Source of the DNA: CAVQOB01 sp963714325
GTDB taxonomy: Bacteria; Pseudomonadota; Alphaproteobacteria; Rhizobiales; Hyphomicrobiaceae
Length of the DNA stretch: 64,000 bases
Assembly: GCA_963714325.1 (NCBI GenBank)
Contig: CAVQOB010000034.1
Coordinates: 62,001-126,000 of the forward strand
Reading direction: 5' to 3'
In this document: positions 1-8,751 of the stretch, one piece after another
Numbering within the stretch: the first letter of the stretch is position 1
Layout: every line of letters begins with the position of its first letter
Notes under the pieces: generated by a model
What the model saw: the letters and a program-made list of their open reading frames with translations, nothing else
Database searches by the model: none
What the model was told of the DNA's origin: nothing
Program-made: the position numbers and the translations under genes

Positions 1-69
1 ATGTTGGTCGGCGAAGGTTTCCCGATTCACTTCAATTGGCTCAAGGCCGGTGAGGGTGAGGCCGACTGA
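1..69 (+). CDS. C-terminal end of an unidentified upstream gene
   Basis: The frame is open from base 1 and ends in a TGA at 67-69, giving the last 22 residues of a protein that begins before the window. The stop overlaps the yacG start codon (TGATG), so the two are translationally coupled. In many Rhizobiales a ribonuclease E/G-family gene precedes yacG. That identity is inferred from the neighbourhood only; the visible residues carry no recognisable motif. Confidence 0.5.
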   Translation: MLVGEGFPIHFNWLKAGEGEAD

Positions 70-329
70 TGGCTCAAAAATCGGCCATCACGTCATCCAA
101 CAACACGCCGGACAGTACCTCGACCGGCGCCCATACCGGCCGCTGTTCGATTTGCAAGGCGCCGACTGTCGCCGAACTCCATCCATTCTGCTCACGACGC
201 TGCGCCGACGTCGATTTGGCGCGCTGGCTCGGTGGCGGGTATGTGATCCCCGACGGTGGACAAGATGGCGACGAAGACGACGAGCAGATCGCTCGTCCAA
301 CAACAGAGTGCATCGGTGAAGATGACTGA
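69..329 (+). CDS. yacG: DNA gyrase inhibitor / zinc-binding protein YacG
   Basis: An 86-residue protein with a four-cysteine zinc site, CSIC near residues 26-29 followed by CSRRC near 41-45, and the family signature DLARWLGGGYVIP directly after it. YacG proteins bind the GyrB C-terminal region and inhibit DNA gyrase; the acidic tail (DGDEDDEQ) is typical. The start ATG overlaps the stop of the upstream gene. The 3' end overlaps the start of a broken cupin gene. Family assignment rests on the zinc ligands and WLGGGYVIP and is firm; the cellular role is from family knowledge. Confidence 0.93.
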   Translation: MAQKSAITSSNNTPDSTSTGAHTGRCSICKAPTVAELHPFCSRRCADVDLARWLGGGYVIPDGGQDGDEDDEQIARPTTECIGEDD

Positions 330-647
330 CATACCCTTCGGCACGACAGATTGGAGCGCGGTGTCAAAAACCGAGCACAGTGGTGAAACGGGTACGGCGA
401 CGTGGCGCACGCGCGATTTCGGCAGCATCCGCGTGCGAATGGTTGACTATTCAGCCAACTATCTCGCCGATCACTGGTGTTCAAAAGGGCATCTTCTATT
501 GGTGCTTGCGGGCGAGTTGGAGTCGGAACTTGATGATGGCCGCCGGGTTACGCTGTAAGCCGGCAAAGCTATCAAGTGGCCGACGGCGCCGAGCCGCATC
601 GATCGCGGACGGGGCACGTCGGTGCATCGCTGTTTATCGTCGATTGA
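316..647 (+). pseudogene. Disrupted DHCW-motif cupin-fold protein
   Basis: From a GTG at 316 (or ATG at 322) the frame reads a small cupin-fold protein with IPFGTTDW, the WRTRDFG strand and the diagnostic ADHWCSKGH motif. It hits a TAA at 556-558 right after DDGRRVTL. The missing C-terminal strands are present downstream in another frame, reading SYQVADGAEPHRSR and ending LFIVD with a TGA at 645-647. The lesion is therefore an in-frame stop plus a one-base frame change within about 12 bases (roughly 556-570). Intact relatives are about 110 residues. A sequencing error could explain the shift but would not readily explain the additional stop. No enzymatic role is known for this family. Confidence 0.8.
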
Positions 648-770
648 CCGAGACCCGGGCGTGGTTTGGATAGCCCGCTGAATAGGCAATTGACCCGCTT
701 GCCAGCGCCCCCCCTAGCCCCTATAACACCGCCACTTTCCGTTCACCCTACAAGGGCTGCGCGGATCAAT

Positions 771-846
771 GCCCGAGTAGCTCAGTTGGTAGAGCACACG
801 ATTGAAAATTGTGGTGTCGGCAGTTCAAATCTGCCCTCGGGCACCA
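771..846 (+). tRNA. tRNA-Phe (GAA anticodon)
   Basis: A 76-base cloverleaf with acceptor stem GCCCGAG paired to CTCGGGC, D arm containing AGCTCAGTTGGTAGAGC, anticodon stem CACGA/TTGTG with loop TTGAAAA (anticodon GAA), T arm with GTTCAAAT, and an encoded CCA end. It lies in the gap between the broken cupin gene and the oppositely oriented amidohydrolase gene. Confidence 0.97.
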
Positions 847-890
847 TCACTCAACTTCAGCTTCTGACCGTCTCGCAGTGAGCCAAGCGG

Positions 891-2138
891 TCACGATGTC
901 GAGCGGTTGGCGCGTCCCAGAACAGCTGCCAGTAGCACATTGGCGCCGGGCAGTGCTTCGTCGAGTGTCATGTCCTCGGCTTCGTTGTGACTGATGCCGT
1001 CCCGGCAAGGCGTGAAAATCATTGCCGTCGGGCAGACCGCTGCCATGTGATAGGCGTCGTGGCCGGCTTCCGAGAGGATGTCCAGGGTCGGGTATGCGAG
1101 ACCGGCAGCTGTGGAGCGCAACAAGGCGATTAGATCGGCATCAAACGCGAAGCCGCCGAAGCCCCAGCGTTCGGCAATGACGACCTCGCAGCGACTGCGA
1201 TGAGCGCAATGGGGCAACGCAGCTTCAACCGCTGCGACCATGGCGTCGAGTTGGTTCTTGTCGGGATGCCGCATGTCCGCGAACAAGGTCGCGCGCTCAG
1301 AAATGATGCCGGGCAGGTTGGGCCATAGATCCAAGCGGGCGGCCGTTGTTTTGCCATCGCCCGCCGCATAGCGCCAGCCTACGTCGTTGATGGCGACTGC
1401 AACATGGGCAGCTGCAACCAGCGCGTTGCGGCGTCGATCCATGGCGGTCGGACCGACGTGCGCTGTTTCGCCGGTAATTTCGATTCGCATGCCAAAGGTT
1501 GGGAAACCGCCCGTGACGATACCGATAGGGATCCCGGCGGCGTCCAGCTTCGGCCCTTGCTCGATATGCAACTCGAAGTAGGCATCGATGGCGCGGTTCC
1601 CAACCGGGGCCAAGCCCGCGTAGCCAATGCGGACGAGTTCATCTCCGAGCCGCTTGCCGTCCTTATCGCGCCGGTCGAGTGCGAAGGCGAGGTTGGCTTT
1701 GCCAGCGAACGTCAGCGACGCAACCATCGGCGGATAGAACCGTGCGCCCTCCTCGTTGGTCCAATTGACCACCTCGATGGCGCGCTGGGTCGCGATCCCC
1801 AAGTCATCGAGTGTATTCAGTATCTCGATCCCCGCCAGTACGCCGAGAATGCCGTCAAATCGCCCACCTGTAGCCTGGGTGTCCAAGTGGCTGCCAATTA
1901 GGACCGGCGGCAGGGCGGGGTCGAGCCCCTCGCGCCGGATGAACATATTGCCAAGGCGGTCGATGGTCAGCTGCCGGCGGCTGTCACGCGCCCAACCCGC
2001 AAGCACATCACGCATGGCTTTGTCGTCGTCGGTCAGGGTCAACCGGCGCAAGCCGCCGTTGGGACCAGCGCCCAGGCTGGCGGAGGTCGCAATCATGTCC
2101 CAGAGGCGATCACCACGAATGGATTGGTTCGAGCGCAT
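891..2138 (-). CDS. M20-family Zn-dependent amidohydrolase (N-carbamoyl-amino-acid hydrolase / allantoate amidohydrolase type)
   Basis: A 415-residue metal-dependent hydrolase of the hydantoinase/carbamoylase group in peptidase family M20, which removes carbamoyl or ureido groups from amino-acid-like substrates. Visible signatures in order: SHLDTQATGGRFDG (metal ligands), WTNEEGARF (catalytic Glu pair), LHIEQGP, a dimerisation segment with GETAHVGPT, and the C-terminal ISHNEAE metal-ligand motif. The frame extends 23 codons further upstream, but the ATG at 2138 (MRSNQSIRG) fits the family's normal N-terminus. Substrate (carbamoyl-amino acid versus allantoate) cannot be told from sequence. It is divergent from the histidine kinase gene, with about 170 bases of shared upstream region. 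Confidence 0.88.
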   Translation of the reverse strand: MRSNQSIRGDRLWDMIATSASLGAGPNGGLRRLTLTDDDKAMRDVLAGWARDSRRQLTIDRLGNMFIRREGLDPALPPVLIGSHLDTQATGGRFDGILGVLAGIEILNTLDDLGIATQRAIEVVNWTNEEGARFYPPMVASLTFAGKANLAFALDRRDKDGKRLGDELVRIGYAGLAPVGNRAIDAYFELHIEQGPKLDAAGIPIGIVTGGFPTFGMRIEITGETAHVGPTAMDRRRNALVAAAHVAVAINDVGWRYAAGDGKTTAARLDLWPNLPGIISERATLFADMRHPDKNQLDAMVAAVEAALPHCAHRSRCEVVIAERWGFGGFAFDADLIALLRSTAAGLAYPTLDILSEAGHDAYHMAAVCPTAMIFTPCRDGISHNEAEDMTLDEALPGANVLLAAVLGRANRSTS

Positions 2139-2306
2139 CGATGTCGTGCTGAGCCTTGGCGCTACTGTTCGCTGGAGTGTGGCAAAAAACACATTCCTCA
2201 ACGACAAGTTTGCATACTCGTTTCGATCCTGTCTATCGCGTTAACGTCTGGTTATCCGGTTCGCCGTACGGTCAGTGGACGGTTAGGCGGGCGGCAGAAC
2301 GAATCG

Positions 2307-3215
2307 ATGATCAATGGTGCGATCGGAACGGGTGGTGGTCGGAGCAATTCGCTGATGAGCGAATATGCCTCGCTGCTCGGCGACGCGGTTCTGCGTCACC
2401 GCGCGAGACTGGCCGAGCATTCCGCCCGGATCGAGGCGGAACTTGCCAGCCGGGTGAAGTCTGAATTCATCGCCAACATGAGTCATGAACTCAGGACGCC
2501 GCTCAATACGATTATCGGGTTTTCGAAGCTTTTGACGCAATACGAGACGCGGCAACTCAAGGACAGCGACGTTGTCGAGTATTCTACGCTGATCCAGGAC
2601 GCCGCGAGCCATCTGCTGGCCGTGATCAACGACATTCTCGATATCTCGAAAATTCAAAGCGGCAAGTACACGTTGAACAACCGCGAGGTGGAGATCGACG
2701 ATGTGCTCGATGTTTGCGTGAACTCGTTCAAGCTGACAGCGCAGGAAGCCGGTGTCACTTTGGATTATCACGTCGATACGGCTATGCCGCTGATCCGTGG
2801 TGACAGCGTGAAGCTACGCCAGATCTTCACCAACCTGATTTCCAACGCGATCAAGTTCACGCAGCAGGGCGGAACAATCGCCGTCGAGGGTCGGGCCTTG
2901 GCCGATGGTGGCGTGGCCATCTTCGTGCGTGATACCGGTGTCGGCATGACCGAGGAAGAAATCGGCGTTGCCCTGACGCCTTTCGGCCAAGTCGACGGAA
3001 GCAAGACGCGTTGGCGCGAAGGCACCGGGCTTGGCCTACCGATCGCCAAAGCCTTGGTGGAACTCCATGGCGGAAGCCTCGAAATTCGCAGTGAAAAATC
3101 GGTTGGCACCGAAGTCGCCGTTCTGCTGCCGTCGGCTGCCGGCGTGACAGCTATTCCCGACAATGTCGAATTCGCCGACCACATCTTGATGAATAACGAA
3201 ATCGCAAAGACATAG
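2307..3215 (+). CDS. Soluble sensor histidine kinase (HisKA + HATPase_c)
   Basis: A 302-residue histidine kinase without membrane segments or a recognisable PAS/GAF domain. A coiled N-terminal stretch (residues about 20-52) leads into the H box NMSHELRTPLN with the phospho-accepting His near residue 60, then the N box NLISNAIKFT, G1 box DTGVGM and G2 box GTGLGLPIAK. The ATG at 2307 was chosen because upstream in-frame sequence lies in the divergent promoter region. The gene ends 9 bases before the HerA-like ATPase gene, so they are probably co-transcribed. No response regulator is adjacent, so the partner is unknown. Confidence 0.88.
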   Translation: MINGAIGTGGGRSNSLMSEYASLLGDAVLRHRARLAEHSARIEAELASRVKSEFIANMSHELRTPLNTIIGFSKLLTQYETRQLKDSDVVEYSTLIQDAASHLLAVINDILDISKIQSGKYTLNNREVEIDDVLDVCVNSFKLTAQEAGVTLDYHVDTAMPLIRGDSVKLRQIFTNLISNAIKFTQQGGTIAVEGRALADGGVAIFVRDTGVGMTEEEIGVALTPFGQVDGSKTRWREGTGLGLPIAKALVELHGGSLEIRSEKSVGTEVAVLLPSAAGVTAIPDNVEFADHILMNNEIAKT

Positions 3216-3224
3216 AGATCGTTC

Positions 3225-5255
3225 ATGCAACTCACCGCGCCCAATACCGACCAGAATGCCAGTCGTCAGGTCGATCACTCTATTGGTCGCATTGTCTCCG
3301 TGACAGGCTCGAAGGCGATTGTGTTACTCGACGGTGGTCACTCCCCGGGTGCGACCGTCAAGCGTGGCGCGATGGGCCTGCAGCGTCCGGAAATGGGCAC
3401 TCTGCTTGCGATCGATACGATCAATACCGTTGTACTGGCGATCGTGTCGGCGTTGAGCGTGCCGGTGCCGGCGCAGCGTGAGGGTGATACGGAAATCTGG
3501 ATAGCAGAGCTTGGTCTTGTCGGAGAGCTATGGCGTCCGAAAGATAATCGGCCTGGGTCCTTCAACCGAGGTGTGACGGCCTATCCGACGTTGGGGGACC
3601 GCGTTCGTGTCGCTTCGAAGCCTGAACTGGAACTGGCATTCTGCGGTGATATGCGCGGTTCGGTCCGAGTTGGCGCGATCCGGCAGGACGCTTCAATTCC
3701 TGCCATGATCAAGGTCGATGACCTGCTCGGCAAGCACTTTGCGATCCTCGGCACCACCGGTACAGGTAAATCATGCACGACGGCGCTGATCCTGCGGGCG
3801 ATCCTGCAGGACAATCCGGCAGCTCATCTTGTCTTGCTCGATCCGCACAACGAATATGCAACGGCTTTCCCCGAATGGGGCGAGGTCATCAATCCACGCA
3901 ACATGCAATTGCCGTTCTGGCTGCTGACGTTTGAGGAATTGACCGAAGTTTTGCTGGGTTCGGGCGTCGCCGAGCGCAAAGCCGAACTTGAGATCCTGCA
4001 AGAATTGATTCCGATCGTCAAAGGTCGCTATTCTGTTGGCCGCACCAACGGCAAGGATCAATCGTTGCGGCGCGGCGTCAACCCCGATACCAAGTACACC
4101 GTCGACACGCCCGTTCCCTACCGGATTTCGGATCTGACGTCGTTGCTCGACGAGCGCATGGGTAAGCTGGAGAATAAGAAGGATCTCTCGCCCTATCGCA
4201 ATATCAAGCAAAAGATCGATCAGATCAGCCAGGATCCACGATACGGGTTCATGTTCGGATCGCTGACGGTTCACGACAGCATGGCGCAGATCCTGAGCCG
4301 CATTTTCCGCGTGCCGGTCAACAACAAGCCGATCACCATTCTTGAACTGACCGGCATCCCACCGGAAATCGTCAATGTCGTGGTTGCGGTGCTGTGCCGG
4401 ATGACGTTCGATTTCGCACTCTGGAGCGAAGGCAAAGTTCCCGTCACCATCGTTTGCGAGGAAGCCCACCGCTATGTGCCGGCGAAATCCGATGGTTTCG
4501 AGCCCTGCAAGCGGGCCATTGCCAAGATCGCAAAAGAAGGCCGCAAATACGGCGCCTCGCTGTGCATCGTGACGCAGCGCCCGGCTGAAATTGACCCGAC
4601 CATTCTCTCGCAGTGCAACACGGTGTTCGCGCTCCGCATGTCGAATGATCGCGACCAGGAGATCGTGCAGTCGTCGATTTCGGATACGGGCTCGGGCCTG
4701 CTCGAGTTTCTATCGGCACTTGGTCAGCGCGAGGCGATTGCATTCGGCGAGGGCGTGACACTGCCGGTGCGTATCAAGTTCGACGAGCTGGCCAAGCAGC
4801 ACATGCCGCGCTCATCATCGGCGAAGTTTACTGAAAAGTGGCAGTCGGCGGCGACGGAGGAAGGCTTCCTCGATAACGTCGTCGAGCGCTGGCGTTCGTC
4901 GTCGAGCGGCGAGGCCGACATGACGCAGAGTGTGGCCATGCTGGCGGAAAGTATGGGCGGGTCAAGCTCTGCCGAAGACCACCATGCCATGGCGCAGCAG
5001 CAACAGCCGGCATTCGATGCAGCGACACAGCGTCCGCGCGGAGCCGTGCCGCAAATGCCTGAGGCGCCGCCGCAGCGGATGGCGCCAGCGGGGCTGGCTG
5101 GAGCGTCCGGTATGGCGCGTCCGGCTGGTGGGATGTTGCGTCGCGAGGCGCCGCCCGTAGAGGCTCCGGTTGCACGGGCACCGGCGCCAGCCCAGCCTAC
5201 CGACCAGGGTGCTTTGAAGTCGCTGCGCGAGAAGCTGCTACAGCGCTCAAAGTAG
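3225..5255 (+). CDS. HerA-like ATPase (DUF87 / HAS-barrel)
   Basis: A 676-residue protein with an N-terminal beta-rich HAS-barrel-like region (about 15-150), Walker A GTTGTGKS at residues 176-183, Walker B VTIVCEEAH near 406-414, and a later TQRPAEID segment typical of the HerA/FtsK fold. The last ~110 residues are low-complexity (Gln, Pro, Ala, Met). HerA hexamers act as DNA translocases, often with NurA nuclease; no nurA is adjacent here. It follows the histidine kinase by 9 bases, an association that is suggestive but of unknown meaning. This is distinct from the DUF853-type HerA relative near the other end of the window. Confidence 0.88.
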   Translation: MQLTAPNTDQNASRQVDHSIGRIVSVTGSKAIVLLDGGHSPGATVKRGAMGLQRPEMGTLLAIDTINTVVLAIVSALSVPVPAQREGDTEIWIAELGLVGELWRPKDNRPGSFNRGVTAYPTLGDRVRVASKPELELAFCGDMRGSVRVGAIRQDASIPAMIKVDDLLGKHFAILGTTGTGKSCTTALILRAILQDNPAAHLVLLDPHNEYATAFPEWGEVINPRNMQLPFWLLTFEELTEVLLGSGVAERKAELEILQELIPIVKGRYSVGRTNGKDQSLRRGVNPDTKYTVDTPVPYRISDLTSLLDERMGKLENKKDLSPYRNIKQKIDQISQDPRYGFMFGSLTVHDSMAQILSRIFRVPVNNKPITILELTGIPPEIVNVVVAVLCRMTFDFALWSEGKVPVTIVCEEAHRYVPAKSDGFEPCKRAIAKIAKEGRKYGASLCIVTQRPAEIDPTILSQCNTVFALRMSNDRDQEIVQSSISDTGSGLLEFLSALGQREAIAFGEGVTLPVRIKFDELAKQHMPRSSSAKFTEKWQSAATEEGFLDNVVERWRSSSSGEADMTQSVAMLAESMGGSSSAEDHHAMAQQQQPAFDAATQRPRGAVPQMPEAPPQRMAPAGLAGASGMARPAGGMLRREAPPVEAPVARAPAPAQPTDQGALKSLREKLLQRSK

Positions 5256-5453
5256 TCGCGGGTGGGCGCATTCTCGGGTTTGGCCTGAGGGGCTCGCTGG
5301 CCTTGGCGCCGAGTTGGCGCTTGAGTGCCAGAAAGAGCATTGATACAAAATAGTCCGAATCAGTGACGCGTCATGGAGTTCGATGCCGGCTTAGCCGATT
5401 GAATGCGGCGGGCAGGATCTGGCGTCCACTTTCGACATTGAGGATCTGAGCCC

Positions 5454-6899
5454 GTGAGCACCGCGATTTATCCCGTGATCCTGTCTGGAGGTTCCGGCAC
5501 CCGGTTGTGGCCGTTGTCGCGCGCCATGTATCCCAAGCAATTCATCCGCTTCAATGGCCAGGCGACGAGCTTTCTCGGCGAGACGTTGCAGCGGCTGGCA
5601 ACTTCCGACGGTTTTCAGCGTCCGATCGTACTCTGCAACAATGATCATCGCTTTCTGGTCAAAGCGGAACTGGAGCAGGCCAAGGTCGAAACCAAGGCCA
5701 TCATTCTCGAGCCGGTGGCGCGCAATACGGCGCCGGCCATCGCCATTGCAGCGCTGGAAGTCGCGAGTGAGAATCCAGCCGGCATCATCGTCGTCATGCC
5801 TTCGGATCACGCCATCGAAGAGCCGGTCAAGTTTGCCGAGGCGGTCAAGCGCGCGGCCAAAGTGGCAGCGACCGGCAAATTGGTGTTGTTCGGAATCAAG
5901 CCGGCCGGTCCGCACACGGGCTATGGCTATATCCGTCGTGGCCAGCCAGTCGAAGGATTTCCGGGCGCGGCGTTCACCGTGGACGCATTTTTCGAGAAGC
6001 CGGACGAGACCACAGCACAGTCATATCTGGCGGCAGGTAGTTATTTCTGGAACAGCGGGATTTTCATCCTGCATGCGCGGACGTTCCTTGAGGAACTCGC
6101 TCGGCTGCAACCGCGCATCCTCGATGCCGCCAAGCAGGCGCTGGTCAAGGCGACGGAGGATCTGGGATTTCTCCGGCTGGATCGCCACGCCTTTTCGCAG
6201 GCGCCAAGCATTTCCGTCGACTATGCGGTGATGGAAAAGACGACGGCTGCCGCCATGTTGCCGATCGATGTCGGCTGGAACGACGTGGGGTCGTGGTCGT
6301 CGTTGTGGGATTTGGCGCCGCGCGACGCGCAGGGTAATTACACGCTCGGCGATGCGATGTTGGAATCGACCGAGAATTGCTATGTGCACTCGGAAAAAAG
6401 CCTGGTCGCGACGATCGGCGTGAAGGACCTCGTCATCGTCAATACGGCGGACGCGCTGCTGGTGGCGGACAAGTCGCGGGCTCAGGATGTCGCCAAGATT
6501 GTGCAGCGCTTGAAGGCGGCCGGACGGCGGGAGCAGGAGAACCATCTCCGCGCCTACCGGCCGTGGGGGTTCTTCGAGTCGCTCAGCATGGGGACGCGCT
6601 TCCAGGTGAAGCTTCTGCACGTCAATCCCGGCGGCAAGCTGTCGATGCAAATGCACCACCACCGTTCCGAGCATTGGATCGTGGTGCAGGGCACGGCGAA
6701 AATCGTCGTCGGCGATATGGACAAGCTGGTGCGCGAGAACGAGAGCGTCTACATCTTCGCGACGCAGTGGCATCGGCTGGAAAACCCGGGCAAGGTGCCG
6801 CTGGAGATCATCGAGGTGCAGATCGGCACCTATCTCGGCGAAGATGATATCATGCGCACTGACGACATCTACAAGCGCGCGCCGGAAGAGACGAAGTAG
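5454..6899 (+). CDS. manC: Mannose-1-phosphate guanylyltransferase / mannose-6-phosphate isomerase
   Basis: A 481-residue bifunctional enzyme of GDP-mannose synthesis. The nucleotidyltransferase half starts with GGSGTRLWPLSR and continues to YPKQF and FFEKPD. The C-terminal half is a cupin with RPWGFFESL, NPGGKLSMQMHHHRSEHW and an IEVQIGTYLGEDDI tail, the type II phosphomannose isomerase domain. Length is standard for the family. The start is a GTG at 5454, fixed by the conserved N-terminal strand. It supplies GDP-mannose for capsule, LPS or other glycans; no other polysaccharide genes are adjacent. Confidence 0.93.
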   Translation: MSTAIYPVILSGGSGTRLWPLSRAMYPKQFIRFNGQATSFLGETLQRLATSDGFQRPIVLCNNDHRFLVKAELEQAKVETKAIILEPVARNTAPAIAIAALEVASENPAGIIVVMPSDHAIEEPVKFAEAVKRAAKVAATGKLVLFGIKPAGPHTGYGYIRRGQPVEGFPGAAFTVDAFFEKPDETTAQSYLAAGSYFWNSGIFILHARTFLEELARLQPRILDAAKQALVKATEDLGFLRLDRHAFSQAPSISVDYAVMEKTTAAAMLPIDVGWNDVGSWSSLWDLAPRDAQGNYTLGDAMLESTENCYVHSEKSLVATIGVKDLVIVNTADALLVADKSRAQDVAKIVQRLKAAGRREQENHLRAYRPWGFFESLSMGTRFQVKLLHVNPGGKLSMQMHHHRSEHWIVVQGTAKIVVGDMDKLVRENESVYIFATQWHRLENPGKVPLEIIEVQIGTYLGEDDIMRTDDIYKRAPEETK

Positions 6900-6999
6900 C
6901 GCGGATTGCGCGCGGTTCGTGGCGCATGGCGCGCAGCGGTGCACATCTCGGTGCGGCCCAGTGAACAGGGCCAGTGGTCGGGAAAAGCGCGATGATCGA

Positions 7000-7329
7000 A
7001 TGGTTCAAGTGCGCGCTCAGTCGATCGACGCTCGTTGGGCCATTGCGAGTGACGTGGTCCTTGAGACGCCGCTGGTCGGCGGACAAGCCGCCGGGTCATC
7101 CCATCTGCGGTGGCGATTGAAACGGAGCCCAGATGGCCAAACGATGGTGATCGGATCGGCGATGGTGCCTGATGCCTCGGTGGGGGTTGACGGTTGGCGG
7201 ACAAGCTACCTCAAGTTCGATATCGCTGGCGCCGAGCGCCTCGATGTCGGCCTCGATACCTGCATCGCCGAGTATTGTCGCCTCGGCAACATTGCTAAAA
7301 CGGGGACTGGCCCGAGCACCGCGCCTTGA
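7000..7329 (+). CDS. Small hypothetical protein
   Basis: A 109-residue reading frame in an otherwise empty 487-base gap between manC and the thiolase gene. I do not recognise the product. Support is indirect: most codons, especially in the second half, end in G or C as in neighbouring genes, and the composition (alternating hydrophobic and polar stretches, HLRWRLKRSPDG, YLKFDIAGAERLD) looks protein-like. An alternative start is the GTG at 6961. No Shine-Dalgarno sequence is well placed for either. It could be a degraded gene. Confidence 0.4.
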   Translation: MVQVRAQSIDARWAIASDVVLETPLVGGQAAGSSHLRWRLKRSPDGQTMVIGSAMVPDASVGVDGWRTSYLKFDIAGAERLDVGLDTCIAEYCRLGNIAKTGTGPSTAP

Positions 7330-7386
7330 GTGTTTAAGCAATGTTGTGAATCGCTGAGCCGCGCTGTCCGGGCAGAAATGACGCGC

Positions 7387-8589
7387 TTACGTGCGCTCTA
7401 GGATCACCGCGATGCCCTGGCCGACGCCGATGCACATCGAGACGAGCGCATACTTGCCGCCTGTTCGCTGGAGTTGGCGGGCGGTGGTGAGCGCGAGGCG
7501 GGCACCCGACGCGCCGAGCGGATGGCCAACGGCGATGGCGCCGCCGTTCGGATTGACGCGCGCATCTTTGAAATCGACGTTGAGGCCACGCAGGCATCCG
7601 AGAACCTGGGCTGCGAACGCTTCGTTGATTTCGATGATGTCCATGTCTTTCAGGTCGAGACCGGCGCGTTCCAAGGCCTTCTTCGCGGCGGGGACGGGGC
7701 CATAACCCATGATGCGCGGGGCGACGCCGGCGACGGCGGTCGAGATGACGCGGGCGATGGGCTTGCGGCCGGCCTTGTCACCGGCATCGCGACTGGCGAC
7801 GATGACAACCGCCGCGCCGTCGTTGACGCCGGACGCGTTGCCAGCGGTGGTGACGCCGCCTTCGAAGATCGGGCGCAGCTTCTTCAGATCATCGAGTGTC
7901 GTCTGGGGGCGGGGATGCTCGTCATCGGCGACAACGATGTCCGGTTTGCCCTTACCGCCAGGCATCGTAATCGCGTGGATCTCACCCTTGAAGAAGCCAT
8001 CGGCCTTGGCCTTGGCGAATTTCTGTTGCGAGCCGTGGGCGAAGAGATCGCAATCGTCGCGGTTCAATTGATGATCGCGGGCGAGATTGTCGGCGGTCGC
8101 CGGCATCGTGTCGTCGCCGAACGCCTTCTCGATTTTCGGATTGGGGAAGCGGGCGCCGATGGTTGAATCGAACATGCGATAGTCGCGTTGGAACGCGCTT
8201 TCGGCCTTGGCCATGACGAACGGCGCGCGTGACATGCTCTCGACGCCGCCGGCGATGGCGACATCGGCTTCCCCGCAAGTGATGGCGTGGGCGGCGCCGA
8301 TCAATGCATTCAATCCTGAGCCGCAGAGGCGATTGTGAACGCTGCCGGGCGTTTCGACCGGGAGACCAGCCAAAAGTAGCCCGTGACGGGCGACGTTTCG
8401 GGCGTCCTCGCCGGCCTGGTTGGTGCAGCCGATCGCGACATCGTCGAAGGCCGCGGGCGCGAAACCGGATTTGGCGATCGCCGCCTTCATGACCGCGCCG
8501 AGAAGGTCGTCCGGGCGGACCTTAGCGAGCGAGCCGGCGTGACGGCCGAAGGGCGAGCGCAGGCCGTCGTAGATATAGGCTTCGAGCAT
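7387..8589 (-). CDS. Thiolase (acetyl-CoA acetyltransferase / 3-oxoadipyl-CoA thiolase-like)
   Basis: A 400-residue thiolase with the acyl-accepting Cys in NRLCGSGL (residue about 89), SMSRAPFVM, the NEAFAAQ motif, the catalytic His in GGAIAVGHPLGASG, and the C-terminal proton-shuttling Cys in MCIGVGQG. The CTNQAGEDARNVAR stretch resembles PcaF of the beta-ketoadipate route more than PhaA, but substrate is not settled by sequence. The frame extends 39 codons upstream, overlapping the Bug gene's promoter; the ATG at 8589 (MLEAYIYDG) is the conserved start. Confidence 0.9.
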   Translation of the reverse strand: MLEAYIYDGLRSPFGRHAGSLAKVRPDDLLGAVMKAAIAKSGFAPAAFDDVAIGCTNQAGEDARNVARHGLLLAGLPVETPGSVHNRLCGSGLNALIGAAHAITCGEADVAIAGGVESMSRAPFVMAKAESAFQRDYRMFDSTIGARFPNPKIEKAFGDDTMPATADNLARDHQLNRDDCDLFAHGSQQKFAKAKADGFFKGEIHAITMPGGKGKPDIVVADDEHPRPQTTLDDLKKLRPIFEGGVTTAGNASGVNDGAAVVIVASRDAGDKAGRKPIARVISTAVAGVAPRIMGYGPVPAAKKALERAGLDLKDMDIIEINEAFAAQVLGCLRGLNVDFKDARVNPNGGAIAVGHPLGASGARLALTTARQLQRTGGKYALVSMCIGVGQGIAVILERT

Positions 8590-8751
8590 GGCGGGATCCT
8601 GGGCAGCGTTGGTTTCGTCCGGCAGTTTGCAAGGACTTGCTGCGGTGGCAAGGGGGAACTTTGCATGTGCGGGTTGCGCACGCTGATGGCTCAGGGCAGA
8701 CTTCACGTTGAAGGGGCAATCGATAACCAGCGCCCCATTGGGAGGAACTCG

